The position numbers and the translations under genes are program-made. A stretch of 64,000 nt of DNA from Polytrichum commune (lineage: Eukaryota; Streptophyta; Polytrichopsida; Polytrichales; Polytrichaceae), in NCBI GenBank assembly GCA_950295325.1, contig OX485809.1:18800144-18864143 (forward strand), written 5' to 3'. Shown here one piece after another: positions 1 to 11,043 of this stretch; the stretch's first letter is position 1; each line of letters begins with the position of its first letter. The notes under the pieces were generated by a model, which saw nothing but the letters and a program-made list of their open reading frames with translations, had not been told where the DNA came from and made no database searches.

Positions 1-308
1 CGGCCGGCCCACCCCTCCGTGATTCCCCTGGGAAACCCGTAGACCCTGTTCCACGTATCCGGAGTCCAATGTTCCGGATCCCTCCTCTTTGTGCCTAGCC
101 ACTGATTTCCCCTCTCGAATTTAAACTCGCGGAGGGTATCTTCCGCTCTGAGATTCCAGGGTTTGGAGAGCAATCCCGCACAACCCATGACCCTGAGATC
201 CTCCGCGAGCTCCTGCAGCTCTCTATCCTCCCTCGGAATTGCAGGGGTGAGGGCTTTCAGCGGAATCAGGATGGGTTCCCGCTGATCCTCTTCCCGTGCT
301 TCCGGCAT
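1..308 (-). CDS. Unidentified ORF, 3' part beyond the left edge
   Basis: An ATG at 308-306 opens a frame that runs without a stop for 102 codons off the left edge. The visible peptide is charged (it starts MPEAREEDQREP) and carries several tryptophans, with a short W-rich stretch near the edge (WNRVYGFPRG). I see no known domain, signal peptide or membrane segment. GC content is higher than in the surrounding DNA, which suits coding sequence. It may be an ORF of a retrotransposon or a host gene. The ATG choice is the first in this frame and is not supported by other evidence. Confidence 0.45.
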   Translation of the reverse strand, partial: MPEAREEDQREPILIPLKALTPAIPREDRELQELAEDLRVMGCAGLLSKPWNLRAEDTLREFKFERGNQWLGTKRRDPEHWTPDTWNRVYGFPRGITEGWAG

Positions 309-954
309 TTTCCTCTCCTCTCACCCTTTCTGGCTTGCAACCTCTCTCTCTCTCTTCCGGAGTCCTTCTCTTCCGTCTAAGTGCCACAAAGTCCCGGCAA
401 GCCCACTGTCGGTGACTGAAAAGTGCTGAGTCCCAGCAATCCAACTGCTGGCGGCTCGAAAGAAGGAACACCTCACCACTCGTTCTCTCAACAGGTTGCC
501 TTTTTCCAGAAAAGAGTGTGAGGGAGAAGGAAGGGACCCTTAAATATCCTTCCTCCCTCTTCCTTCCCTTGTTACCGTTCGGTTTAACGGAAAACGGTTA
601 CCAACCGTTTTCCGGCGGTTCCCACCAACGGTTTTACTAACATTTTCACCAACGGCTCTCTTTTCCCCCAACCGCCATAAGGCCCGTTGTAACCGCCACT
701 TCCGGGCCGTTGGGTAATCTTGGCGCGTCCGTCACTTGGTCCGGACCAAGGGTTTGGACCATGATTACATGGTCCGCCCATCCTATTTGACGGACCGGTC
801 ATAGTACTTATTTAGAGTCGTTTTACCGCACAAGGCGGGGTTAGACTACTCTATTTCCTAGTACCATTAATTTTGTCCTAATAGACCCTATTATCCTCAG
901 ATAAGCAAGGTAAAATACGGAAATTGAATCCGTATTTCCGTATTTCCGTCTTTC
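309..954. other. Upstream region of the edge ORF, no gene seen
   Basis: No supported coding region. A TATA-like GGATATTTAA on the minus strand (about 540-549) lies roughly 230 bases before the ATG of the edge ORF and could be its core promoter. This is inference from position only. A short direct repeat of TTTCCGT-like units occurs at about 931-958. Confidence 0.3.
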
Positions 955-1005
955 CGTCGAATTTGGACTCCCACAACCCGTCCAAACCCTCAGCAGAGGC
1001 TATCC

Positions 1006-1359
1006 ATGGGTTCTTCGGACTCCCTCAAAGCTCAACTCTGCTCGGTCACAATGATCCCTCACCCTGGCCATGGCTGCATCATTGCGCTAGACTCGATGAC
1101 GCCACCCGACGTGACACAATACCATATCACCATCAGTTCCCTCCCGGGTTGCACTTGCCCTGCATTCAAGAAGACAATGACCAATTTTCGAGGGCGGAGT
1201 CAATTCTCGTATTGCAAGCATGTTTACTATATTCTTTTAAAGGTCTGCCATTGCAATCCTGATGTAGACCTTTTCATCCACGCGCCAACCTTCAGCTTCA
1301 ACGAGGTCAAAGTAATTCTCGAAAGTGGAATTTTAACTCACCCTTTGGATCGGACCTAG
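1006..1359 (+). pseudogene. SWIM zinc-finger protein fragment
   Basis: The 117-codon frame from ATG 1006 contains CTCPAF, then about 17 residues later YCKHVYYILL. This is the C-x-C...C-x-H pattern of a SWIM zinc finger, followed by FIHAPTFSFNEV. SWIM fingers occur in plant MULE/FAR1-type transposases and in other nuclear proteins, where they bind DNA or protein. The frame is open upstream to about 955 without an ATG, and no transposase catalytic domain is visible on either side. It is therefore probably a fragment of a larger gene or an exon. Calling it a MULE remnant would be inference. Confidence 0.55.
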
Positions 1360-1559
1360 GATTTACTCTAGGAGTGTCCCTTTCTAAAATCAACATGATA
1401 GATGAAGTAGTGCCTATTCATCCATGTTTCTAATCGAGTGCGACATAGACTAAGTGATATAAGATTTTCATTGAATAATTTAAGATTGTCAGCTCAATAA
1501 TATAATAAATATAATCGCATGGGTTATTTTTATTCAGCTCAAAATGTTGTATTACAATA

Positions 1560-1912
1560 CTCAACTGTATCATGTGTCTCTATACATCTTGGGATCATCC
1601 TTGGTTTTCATCATCTACCACCCATATCTAAGTGTTGTACAAACATCCTCGCCAACCAACCAAGGAAACATGACTTGGTGACCACCAACATAACTAACCA
1701 TAACTTATACAAATAACACAGAAGTCACTAACTACTCACAACTATAATGAGTTACTCTTACTCACTCTTATGGTTACTATAGTGTACATCCTGGAAAGGG
1801 GAGAGTAGTATTGCCCCAATTTCCTTTTACTGGGTCATGGGGCAATACGAAAGGACACTTATTCACGCCGGTCCTTAAATAAGGACCGGAGTTACTATTT
1901 ATTTATTTATTT
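1560..1912 (+). mobile_element. 5'-truncated LINE 3' end
   Basis: The stretch matches the 3' UTR of the large LINE (about 58910-59198). Both carry CCAACCAACCAA, CATGACTTGG, then ACTATAGTGT, GAAAGGGGAGAGTAGTATTG, GGACACTT and ATTCACGCCGG in the same order. It ends in a perfect 9-bp stem (1868-1876 with 1881-1889, loop AAAT) and an (ATTT)n tail. Only non-coding sequence remains, so this is a short, 5'-truncated copy. The left border is approximate. Confidence 0.75.
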
Positions 1913-4060
1913 CATCATCTACTTATTTATTATATCACAATTTTACTATCATTTTAGCACTTCACGGTTCCCAAAACTAAATCAGACCATTTCAAATTCA
2001 GGGCATTTATTTTATTTAGTACCTATACATCCCACGGAAATAGGTCCAATTTTTTTCTATTTCTGACAAAATATGGAATATTCGGAGTATATCCATTACT
2101 ATTATTAGATATTTCTAAATTTAGTATAGAAAATGTCTTATTTTTACATCCTCTCCGCTCTCCGCTCTCCAAATCCCCGTTCTCCGCTCTCCGCTCACAT
2201 ATAAGTCTCGTCCCATCCCAGCATGGCCTTGTCGTCCACAAAGAAAACCTGCACATGGTTAATTTTGTGTTTAGAAGACTGCGAGTTCTGCATCCACCTC
2301 TCCAAGCAATACATTGCAAAAGCATGCCGCGACATAGTTTGGGTACATGCGATGCCAACGATGGCAGTATGTACGGCTCATTTGTGCATCGCGGCAAGGC
2401 TGCCATATTGGCAAGCCAAAACCCATGGGAATCCTAACGCAATCTTGGCTGTGCATTGGTGTGTTTCGCCACCCACGACACCACCATCAACACTATGTTC
2501 ATTCTCACATAATTCAACACCAATATGTCTTTGAGTATGCTGACCCTCACAAGGTCCACCACTTCGCCTTGCTCCGAGCAATTGTTGCCTTCTTTGGAAC
2601 CTTGTTGCTCGGCGACTCCACAATTGAACGTCGCATGTTCCTATGTGTGGAATGTGAAAAGGGAGTAGGCAACACGTGCGTTGTGGTTGTACGAGCGCAG
2701 TTGCAGGAATTGATAGCAAATGTATGCAATATCAGTGTGCACAGGCCTTGTGCACAACCTCCCACAATGTGGAAGCACACAATCGACAAGGGATTTTTGG
2801 TTTTTGGGATAGGATGTCGCAATATATTGCACAGCGGATGTGACTCCTAGCAATGCATGATTGTCAGGGTATTTGTGGAGCGTCAATGCACCAGCGAAGA
2901 ATGACCCCACATTGGAACACTTGAGGGGAAAATACGAATGATGTGGTGGACATAGAGATGTTGGGGGAGAAGATTGCAGGGAATGAAGTGAAGATTGTGG
3001 AATTCCTGCGACAAACGAAGGCTAATGGCATCCACATTGTTGGTGTGTTTCTGGTGCGCACTGGAGTGTCAGGGAGTATATGTTGATTGTTTTGCATGCC
3101 TTGCCACATCTCAGCGCAAATGGTGCACCCAGTGCTTTGTTTTGCACGCGTACGCCACGGTTTGGGGCCGAAGGTTGAACTTCAACCATGTCAAGGGAGT
3201 TCCGCCGGAATGCATTTTTCACAATGTGTGCATGGAAGAGCCAAACAAACAACCGAAGCAAAGCCCTGCTTGTCAACATGTTGCAGATGATTTTCTTGGC
3301 CAGTGCACTGCGGTGTACAATTTAGCGGCGTGACATGCAGTGCACGCAACACGGACGTTTGAGGGGATGTGAATGGCGGCCTTTGACCCTCAACGAAAAG
3401 AACGGTATAGGAAATTGTAGTTTTTGGTTCTCTTAATATACGATCCCCATTGTGCAGAAGCATGCAAACCAGTTGATGTCCCTCAATGGCCCAATACGCC
3501 CAGTCTGTTGAACATACACGGTATTCGTAGCGCGTCCAAAAAGTGCAAGCCTATTGAATACAATACTGGCAATATGAAATTGATTTTAAGTTGTAAGAGC
3601 AATGGCTTATTGAAAAATATTGGACATAACAACCTAAAGCCAAAATACGCAGTTGAACGAACACAATACAAAATGCAAAATACGCCGAGGAGGAGACATG
3701 ATAGAAAATTTTAAAAAAAAAAAAATGGCATGGGACGTATACACAGAGGGTATGTCTTTAACCATGGATGTGGATTTCTGCCTCGATATTGACAACAGTA
3801 TGTACGCCTGTAAATGCTTCCCGGTCCATTTTTGCATTCATTGATTGTATTTAATGCGCATGGTCAAGGCTGATTGCAAAACACCATACACACTTTCAAC
3901 AAACTGAAGACGCGAAAATACTTGCATACTTTGAACAGGTGTTTCAAAAAAATAGGGCAATTCTAGGATGACACAAAGTCCACATTGGCTGGGAACACCG
4001 GCCCAGTCTACAACATGTATGTTGCTCCCCCCTTACATCAGTGTGGTGTCACTTTGGTGT
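1913..4060. other. Unrecognised stretch with overlapping open frames
   Basis: From about 2220 to 3360 the DNA is richer in GC than its surroundings and is open in several overlapping frames on both strands (for example 2347-2850 and 2995-3333 on plus, 2378-2719 and 2547-2822 on minus). None shows a motif I know and none can be preferred. It may be a decayed coding region interrupted by frameshifts. A short GCTCTCC repeat occurs at about 2152-2198. From 3360 to 4060 I see nothing definite. Confidence 0.3.
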
Positions 4061-4484
4061 GGGTACTACTAGAAAAATAGGTCTTTTCCCACACTTTCAC
4101 AACACTAATCTAACACCCTTTTAGTGACCAACACACATGTCATGAAGGTTTGCAGCCAAAGTGGAGGTACTGTCAACCTTGACCAGTCCTATTTTTTAAC
4201 AAATGAGTGTCAGAATTGTGTGGTGGTTTAAGACCTTTGACTGCGACGGTAATTAATGATTTTGACGGCCGTGATAGGTAATTATTGATCTTGATCGCCG
4301 CGATAATTTATGATTATGGGGGAATTCCAGAGGTACATCAATTTAATCTCATATAATATATCTCTTTAAAAGAGATATCCATTAGTAAGTCCACTTCTCA
4401 CCTTCCGAACCTAGCCATCTATAAGCACCTAGTTCCAAGTGCCTAGCCACCCACCTACCAAGGTAGGCTAAGCCAAGGGTGGGG

Positions 4485-4556
4485 GCCAAGGGGGTTTGAT
4501 CCTTGAACCTCTTGGCTCCCGCGTAGAGGCCTTAACTACTAAGCCATCACTCCTCA
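4485..4556 (-). repeat. tRNA-like / SINE-head sequence
   Basis: Read on the minus strand, TGGCTTAGTAGTTAAGGCC resembles a pol III A box and GGTTCAAGGATCAAACC, about 30 bases on, a B box. The spacing fits a tRNA-derived SINE head. No cloverleaf could be completed, so it is not called a tRNA gene. It lies inside the CACTA-like element. Confidence 0.35.
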
Positions 4557-4599
4557 CATGATGTAAGAGGAGTATTTAAAACATTTGTATATAGAGGCC

Positions 4600-5010
4600 C
4601 CAAGTTATTCTTTATTTTCTATTTACTGTATACAATATAATATCTACTATATACGGTATAATATTTATTATGCATTGTTTACTGTCTTCTATCTACGACA
4701 TACTCTTTACTGGTTTTATTTATTATTTTTATTTATTGGTTTTCTTTACTGGTTTTATTTACTATTTCTCTTTACTATTTTTACTTACGGTTTGTATTAA
4801 CTATTTTTATTTACTGTTTTTATTTATTCTTTTTATTTATTCTTTATAGTCTATTATTACTCTTTACTGCTCATGTTTACCATTTTTTCTATTTTTTTAA
4901 AATTACTATTTACTATCCATTGTCTACTATTTATTGTTTACTGTCTATTTAATATTTACTATTTACTGTCCATTATCTACTGTGAAATATTTACCATTTG
5001 CCATTGACTA
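4600..5010. repeat. Degenerate (TTTAYT)n low-complexity tract
   Basis: About 400 bases built from imperfect TTTACTATT/TTTATTGTT-type units. It is internal to the CACTA-like element and non-coding. Confidence 0.7.
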
Positions 5011-5051
5011 TTTATTGGATGAATGTAATGTCTCTCTTCTACCTTAGTAGT

Positions 5052-5179
5052 TAATTAGGTAAGTGACTTCCTTCTAGGTCTAGATCTAGCTAGAAGATAT
5101 ACAAAAGTAAACAAATTTGTTTACTTTTGTAGATCTTCTAGCTAGATCTAGACCTAGAAGGTAGTCACCTACCTACTTA
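5052..5179. repeat. Palindrome with 64-bp arms and no loop
   Basis: The axis lies between 5115 and 5116 (AAACAAA|TTTGTTT). The arms match outward for about 64 bases with about three mismatches, including CTAGCTAGATCTAGACCTAG. It resembles a palindromic MITE nested in the CACTA-like element. No clear target duplication was seen. Confidence 0.7.
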
Positions 5180-5353
5180 AAGAGAGAACATTCTTTCACG
5201 GACTTCTTGCATGACATTAAAGTGACACAACTCTTATACATGTAAGAATTTTGTTGCGGAGCTCAAAAATCGAGTGAAAGCTTAAAACTCCCACACAAAA
5301 GTTTTTTGTGTCATGGCCTTGTGTCGAAGAGACCCCCTATCCTAGTAGTGGGG

Positions 5354-8016
5354 AAATGACCATGTTTCCTTCTAGTGACATTCCCGGGAATTTTCACTAT
5401 AGATTATGGCCAAACCTTTATGCCCCATTTGTTGACAAGACAATGGTCTTTCAACCATATAATGATGATCAAAGTTGAATTGTGATTTAAAACACAAAGT
5501 AGTTGTCACGCACCCTCCTTTATTGAGTAAAGTAATTGATTCAACTAAAGGCTTCAACTCGGACAACGTCATCTTGGCCTATTGCACCCATGCCGTCCTT
5601 GCACCATCCACTAGACACGCCGCCAACTATGGCCCTTTTTGAAACTTTTGAAGGGTCAACATTACGTTGTTGAATGTCATGGGTCTTTCATATTCAACAA
5701 TTGATCAAGATTTAAAGAAGATGTGACCATCCCACCAATCACATGAGTTTTTTTAAAATAAATTAAATTAAATGGCTAATGAAGTGTCAGTTTGGCACTA
5801 CATGAAAGACCCAACTCAGAGGCACGGACTTGGTGACCAAATTACACAGACTTAGGGTATGCAAGTGTTGTTCAATTTGTTTTTCTTGTTCTCCACCTTT
5901 ATATAAATAAAATTTATGCCTTCAAATTTGCGTTGCATTAGCAAATCTATGATGAAACATCAACATAACTAGATTGCCATTTGATCCACACCTAACTACA
6001 CACCAATTAAAAATAGCTATCCAATCAAGAAAAATAACCACATACCACCCACATACCTTAATATCTATGACCACCTTCATTGTCGGGCCATGGTCATTGG
6101 GTTTGTCTATTGTGTCTTCTAGAGGAATGAAATCCTCAACTATCATACGTTGACCCAAATTACTTGAGCAGAGAGTCTCAAAAGTGTAGGTAAGATTAGA
6201 GTAGAGGCACCCATAACCAATCACTTAGGAGATTTTGTGCCAGATTTGGAGAAGTATAAGGTGCAGCAATTTTTTCTGGAGGAAGATAGAATCACGAGGA
6301 CTGCAAATTTTTTGGTAATTTTATTCCTTAGGTTGAAATTACTATGAATTTTGAAGCCAAAAGTTGGCCCAAACATATTACCAATGTCTAGAGTTTGCCA
6401 TAACCGCTTATTTTAACTGCTCATTGAAAACACTCTAGTACTCAAAACCAAGACATGTGTTATGGCACTATTGGTTTCAATCTGATCAAAATTCTGGTAC
6501 CTTTTAGATTGCAAATGGGGTCTTGATCATGAATAGGCACCTCTACTATAGAAATCAAGCAGTGTGTGTGGTACTAATTCCCCAACCATGCACTACTCTG
6601 CCAAATTTCAAAATTAGTGAGGGTTGAAATTTTCATTGAGTGATATTAAATCCATGAGTACATGTTTGTTAGACATTTTTTTGGATAACTAGGATTTATT
6701 TCTGAAAGTTAGTATGTTTTAAGATCAGAAGTAAGGTTGGAACTCTACAATAGTGAAAAAAAGAATGTTTAGTACTTAAGGATGAAGCGGAAATGACTAT
6801 TTTCAGTTGACTTGACCATAGACTAGAGCCGAAGAGTCAGTTGTCTAAGACTATAGTCTTGGGATTGAAAAGATAGAACTTAGAAATCTGGCTATGAACA
6901 GATACAATTGGTGGGGAGGCGGTTACTTTTTGAAAAGCTGGCCATGACCATAGTCGAAAGAAGAGAGAGCATCATTATCTCTACCACTCGTAAAGAGGGT
7001 AGCTCTTCTTCTTCCTTGGGTGAACAGTAAGACTATAGTCCGTCAGATTCTCTGGGTGTAAAGCCCTTTTTGTTGTACGCCTCGAAGTGTCTCAAGAGTC
7101 CTATCCTAATTCATGATTGCAACTCATAAGTAGAATGTGAAATTCTAATGTGGGTAAATGCATAATTCAATCATGTGAACTCAATAAGAGAAGTTTTGTG
7201 AATCATTTTGTGAAGAGAGAGAAAGACCTGTCCACCCACTGAAGTGATTAACTCTTTAAGTTCCGTATTGATCGGGTGTGAAACCCTTTGACTTTCTTTT
7301 TAATTTCCATTCCAAATGTGAATGTAATCCAGCAATTTACTGGTCCTCCTCTTCGTCTTGAATTCCGGAATTAAGAGCACTGTTCCCAAGTGGTGAGGGA
7401 AACCTGTTTGATTGGAAGTCTCAAAGTGAGTCAGGCTACAATTGTTGGAGAAGGAGGATGTAATCCCCGTGACAGTAATTTGAGGTTGTAAATTCAACCT
7501 GTATTTCAGAAAGTTTCATCCCATGAGAGGAACGTCATGTGACGTGCAATATTCCCTGATGAATTGACAAATTGGATGGTGGGAAATCAAATTACTCCAA
7601 ATCTCATTTCAGTGCCTCGTTGATTGAAGTAGAAATCTTTCTCCTTCTGGGACTGGTATCGATTCGGACAAGTGAAGTTCATTCTCCGGAGGAAATCGTG
7701 ATTGTAGTCGGGTGGAAATTGGAGAGGAGTAGGTATTCAAAAGGAAAGAGCGATTTCAGGTGGGATTGATAAATTCCATTCGGAGCTCGTCTGTCACAAA
7801 ACTGGGATCTTGACAGTGGAAAGAAATCCTAGGTGTACGCAGAGGAGAAATCGATTACCTGATTGCCCTTAACCCAAATATCGAAGCTAAAGCAAACCAA
7901 GCTTTGGAAGAAGCAATCGAGGTGCGACTGGTGAAGGTGAAGGCTGTGCGAGTATAAGGGAGAAGCTGTACGTCTCTTTAACCCATAACGTTTGGAGGGA
8001 GCCTGAAGAGTCAGCA
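5354..8016. other. Intergenic, no supported gene
   Basis: AT-rich DNA with only short open frames and no recognisable domain. Between about 6810 and 7040 the motif GACTATAGTC or close variants recurs several times. It reappears at 8399-8945 as GACTATGGCC and GACTATGGTC. Confidence 0.5.
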
Positions 8017-8018
8017 TA

Positions 8019-8331
8019 AGGTAGAGGGGCCCTTTCCCTCTCGGGTCCTTAAACCGCTCACTAGACCTATCCAAACAAGAGGTACATTATAGCTTCCAAC
8101 CTCAAATTTCTATGTAATCATGGTGTACATTTTTGGGGTGAGTGGTTTTGGGTACCCCTATGAGTTCTCCTTCCAAAATTCATAACTAATTCAATATTAA
8201 TCCAAAATTAATTATTCCAATTGGTCCAATTTCCAATGTACTTTGCACATCTTCCAAGATTGATTCCCCCTTAATAACTCCCCAATGAACATGCCAATCT
8301 GAAATTTGAGCGGGAAAGGGCCCCTCTACCT
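8019..8331. mobile_element. MITE-like element, 313 bp
   Basis: Perfect 20-bp terminal inverted repeats (AGGTAGAGGGGCCCTTTCCC at the left end and its complement at the right end) are flanked by TA on both sides (8017-8018 and 8332-8333). TA duplication points to a Tc1/mariner (Stowaway-like) MITE. A PIF/Harbinger TAA duplication offset by one base is the alternative. No coding capacity. Confidence 0.6.
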
Positions 8332-8380
8332 TAAAAGGAGAAGGAGCCAACCTTAGGTTTGAAAACTTGATGTTGACTGT

Positions 8381-8545
8381 AACTTGTGATTGGTTACGAA
8401 GACTATGGCCCTATACGTAAGACTTGTTACTTGGAACTTGTGATTGGTTACGAAGACTATGGCCCTATACGTAAGACTTGTTACTTGGAACTTGTGATTG
8501 GTTACGAAGACTATGGCCCTATACGTAAGACTTGGAACTTGGAAT
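8381..8545 (+). repeat. Three-copy 54-bp tandem repeat
   Basis: Units start at 8381, 8435 and 8489 and are nearly identical; the third diverges at its end. Because 54 is a multiple of three, one frame stays open and would encode an 18-residue repeat (IGYEDYGPIRKTCYLELV), but nothing else supports it as a gene. Confidence 0.85.
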
Positions 8546-9838
8546 TGGTTACTAGTGACTACCTATTGAGATATGGTATGGTTACTCATACTATGGCCGA
8601 AGCTTAGACTATGGTCCTTAGGGACTAGACTCTTTGCTTAGCTCGTACACTAGGTTTGCGTCACTTGTAACTAGACTTTTGCAAATTATAAGAACTTAAT
8701 TTAGAAAATACTAAGCTAAAGGTTGTTTTGCCAATTCTCAAGTAATAAGAGGGAACATGATAACACTGATTTTAATCAATTTAGCTTGCAATTACAGGAA
8801 TGTAATAGTGATAAAGTGGCAGTGTCATCTAACGTGTGGTGTGGCCTATGGTCCCTGGACATTTAATTGAAGAGACTATGGTCCAAATCAAGGTGCTTTG
8901 GCCTTGGAGTTATGAGACTATGGTGTACTCAAATGACTATTGTTGAGTTGTGATTCTCTGCATTGCTAAATCACCATAAGAGTGATTTTACTGACGAGAG
9001 TGGGTTGTAAGGGAGTGACTGAGCAATTGCATGTATTGCTGTGAGTGACCTTCAACCTTAATTATACAAGTCCTAAAATTCATTTTAGAAGTCATTTTCC
9101 CTGGGTTTGTTGTCCTAACTTCATCTTAATTCCTTTGTGATCTATCAATTAACTTAGTGGTGATCCCTAGATGTAACACATGACACTCATTTGGTCTTCC
9201 CTCTGTGGTTTTCTTAATTGAAACCCAATCTAAAAAACTATCTACAATGCTCATTTACCATACCTTTCTAGAAAATTAGTGCATGTTCTAAGGTGTTTGT
9301 AGAGTGAGAAATGCGTTTTGGTGAGCTCATAGAGGTTTCTTCTTCTTCTTTTTCAGTTGGCGCCACTCACTCCCGAGACATCTCCTAACACTTAGAGACT
9401 AAAACAAGCTTGTATTGAGACTTTCCAACACTTCAACACTTTGAACTCCCGAATACCTTAATCTTGTGGTGGCACTAGTTTCATAGCGTAAAGAAATTTA
9501 GTGTCACCTTCACTCATTGCCCATGTGCACTATTAGCCCACCCTCGCTAAATGGGATAATCAGTGTAGCTCAGGATTCTGCATTGAAGAAATTTGCTTGG
9601 TTGGAGCTCAAGTTGAGCTGGTTTTCAGAGAGGTGTAGAAATGTTGGTGACAAGGCCTTCAAGCTCGTAATTTATTTGGAGCATGCTAACCTGATCAATT
9701 ATTCATTGTAGTTCTGCAGAAGTAGGATTGTTGGTGGGAGAAGTTTCCCACATTTTGTATCTGCTTCGATCGTCTGCTCAACTAAATAAGTTGGGTCAGA
9801 ATATTGGAGTTGACTAGAAATTCAGTTCTAATGAGGAA
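8546..9838. other. Intergenic, no supported gene
   Basis: No domain or RNA gene recognised. Further copies of the GACTATGGTC motif occur up to about 8945. Confidence 0.5.
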
Positions 9839-10307
9839 CACTAGAATATTCGGTGCAAGTGTCCGCACTAGTGTAATCATTCAATGTTTAAAGAATTTGT
9901 GGGTACTTTGTGGCGAGAATGGATTTGGACTTCAGAGGCCGGGTCGGATCTCAGTCCACAGATGAGACAGTACACGAGCCCTAGGCAGTTGACCTACATC
10001 ACTGAACACTTCTCTTACGCAACTGGAAAGTTTGCAAATCTAGCACTGTGGTAGCTTTGTTTTGTTCTTTCATAAACATTGAATGATTATACTAGTGCGG
10101 ATACTTGCACTGATATTCTAGGAAAGAACAAAACAAAGCTACCACAGTGCTAGATTTGCAAACTTTCCAGTTGCGTAAGAGAAGTGTTCAGTGATGTAGG
10201 TCAACTGCCTAGGGCTCGTGTACTTTCTCATCTGTGGACTGAGATCCGACCCGGCCTCTGAAGTCCAAATCCATTCTCGCCACAAAGTACCCACAAATTC
10301 TTTACAA
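9839..10307. repeat. Near-perfect inverted repeat with nested second inverted repeat
   Basis: A segment B (about 9890-10072, ending GTTTTGTTCTTTC) recurs in inverted form at about 10124-10307. I found one mismatch in about 183 bp (GAGACAGTAC against GAGAAAGTAC). The roughly 51-base loop (10073-10123) is itself an inverted copy, about 90 percent identical, of the sequence just left of B (9839-9889). The order is therefore A-B-A'-B'. A/A' look like the terminal repeats of a MITE enclosing B. A transcript would fold into a very long hairpin, a potential small-RNA source. Confidence 0.85.
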
Positions 10308-11040
10308 TGTATAAAAGTTGGTATAATGTATACAAGTTAGATGAGCTGTATTGCTCCTATGAGAAACTTTGAGGGACCTTTTAAGTCTTGGGAGGGGGGC
10401 ACTCAATATAGCCTGTACGGTACCGGGTGGATATACAAAAGGGTACCTAATTAAATCTGGCTTACAAAGTATACTTATGGGAGGGGAATTGTTTCACCTA
10501 CTTTTGTACAAATAAATAGGGTAAAATGAGGTTCGTTGTGGGAGGTAACCATAACCTAAGGCCCCCTTGAGATTTCTCACAAGGAGAGTTTATTTTCTCC
10601 AAGTATATCTTTTACCCCCTAAAAGTTCATATGTGTTAATCCACGAAGAAATGATTGTCATCCCACATATCATACTTCAATTATTATCAATAAGAAGTAA
10701 TTTATAAGCATGCCTCCAAAGAATGTCAATTATTTTCACAATAGCTTATATTTTTTATACATACTTGAGACAATTTACTCTTGCAGTTCAAACTTTCTAT
10801 ATACATATATGAGATTGTTTTATAGTCTATGATTCGTATATATAGTCTATTTTTTTGGTCATAAAATTTCTTGTGTGCATGGGCTTTTAATAAGGGGCCC
10901 ACACGCAAGTGGCTCCAACTCTCAAAGTAGAGTCCCCCCGTACTTGGCGTGGTTATCCATCTTTGGAATGGTTGTTCATGCTCATGTGGCATACGATGAT
11001 GCAATTTTCATCCAAATATTATGAAGCATGGGTGCAAAAC
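10308..11040. other. Intergenic, no supported gene
   Basis: AT-rich, with only short frames on either strand. Nothing recognised. Confidence 0.5.
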
Positions 11041-11043
11041 TAA

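Larger units (their letters stand above)
4064..5350. mobile_element. CACTA-like non-autonomous DNA transposon
   Basis: The left end reads TACTACTAGAAAAATAGGTC and the right end, on the opposite strand, CACTACTAGGATAGGGGGTC. These are imperfect terminal inverted repeats of the CACTA type, with the first C changed to T at the left end. Both ends are flanked directly by GGG (4061-4063 and 5351-5353), the 3-bp target duplication expected for this superfamily. There is no transposase ORF inside, so a non-autonomous derivative of 1287 bp is the best reading. It contains a SINE-like piece, a low-complexity tract and a palindrome. Confidence 0.65.

Noticed and set aside
4485..4556. Functional tRNA gene
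   Set aside because: A- and B-box-like sequences are present but no cloverleaf or acceptor stem could be formed; kept only as a SINE-like head.
8386..8607. Repeat protein encoded by the 54-bp tandem repeat
   Set aside because: Open only because the unit is a multiple of three; no conserved start context, neighbours or domain.
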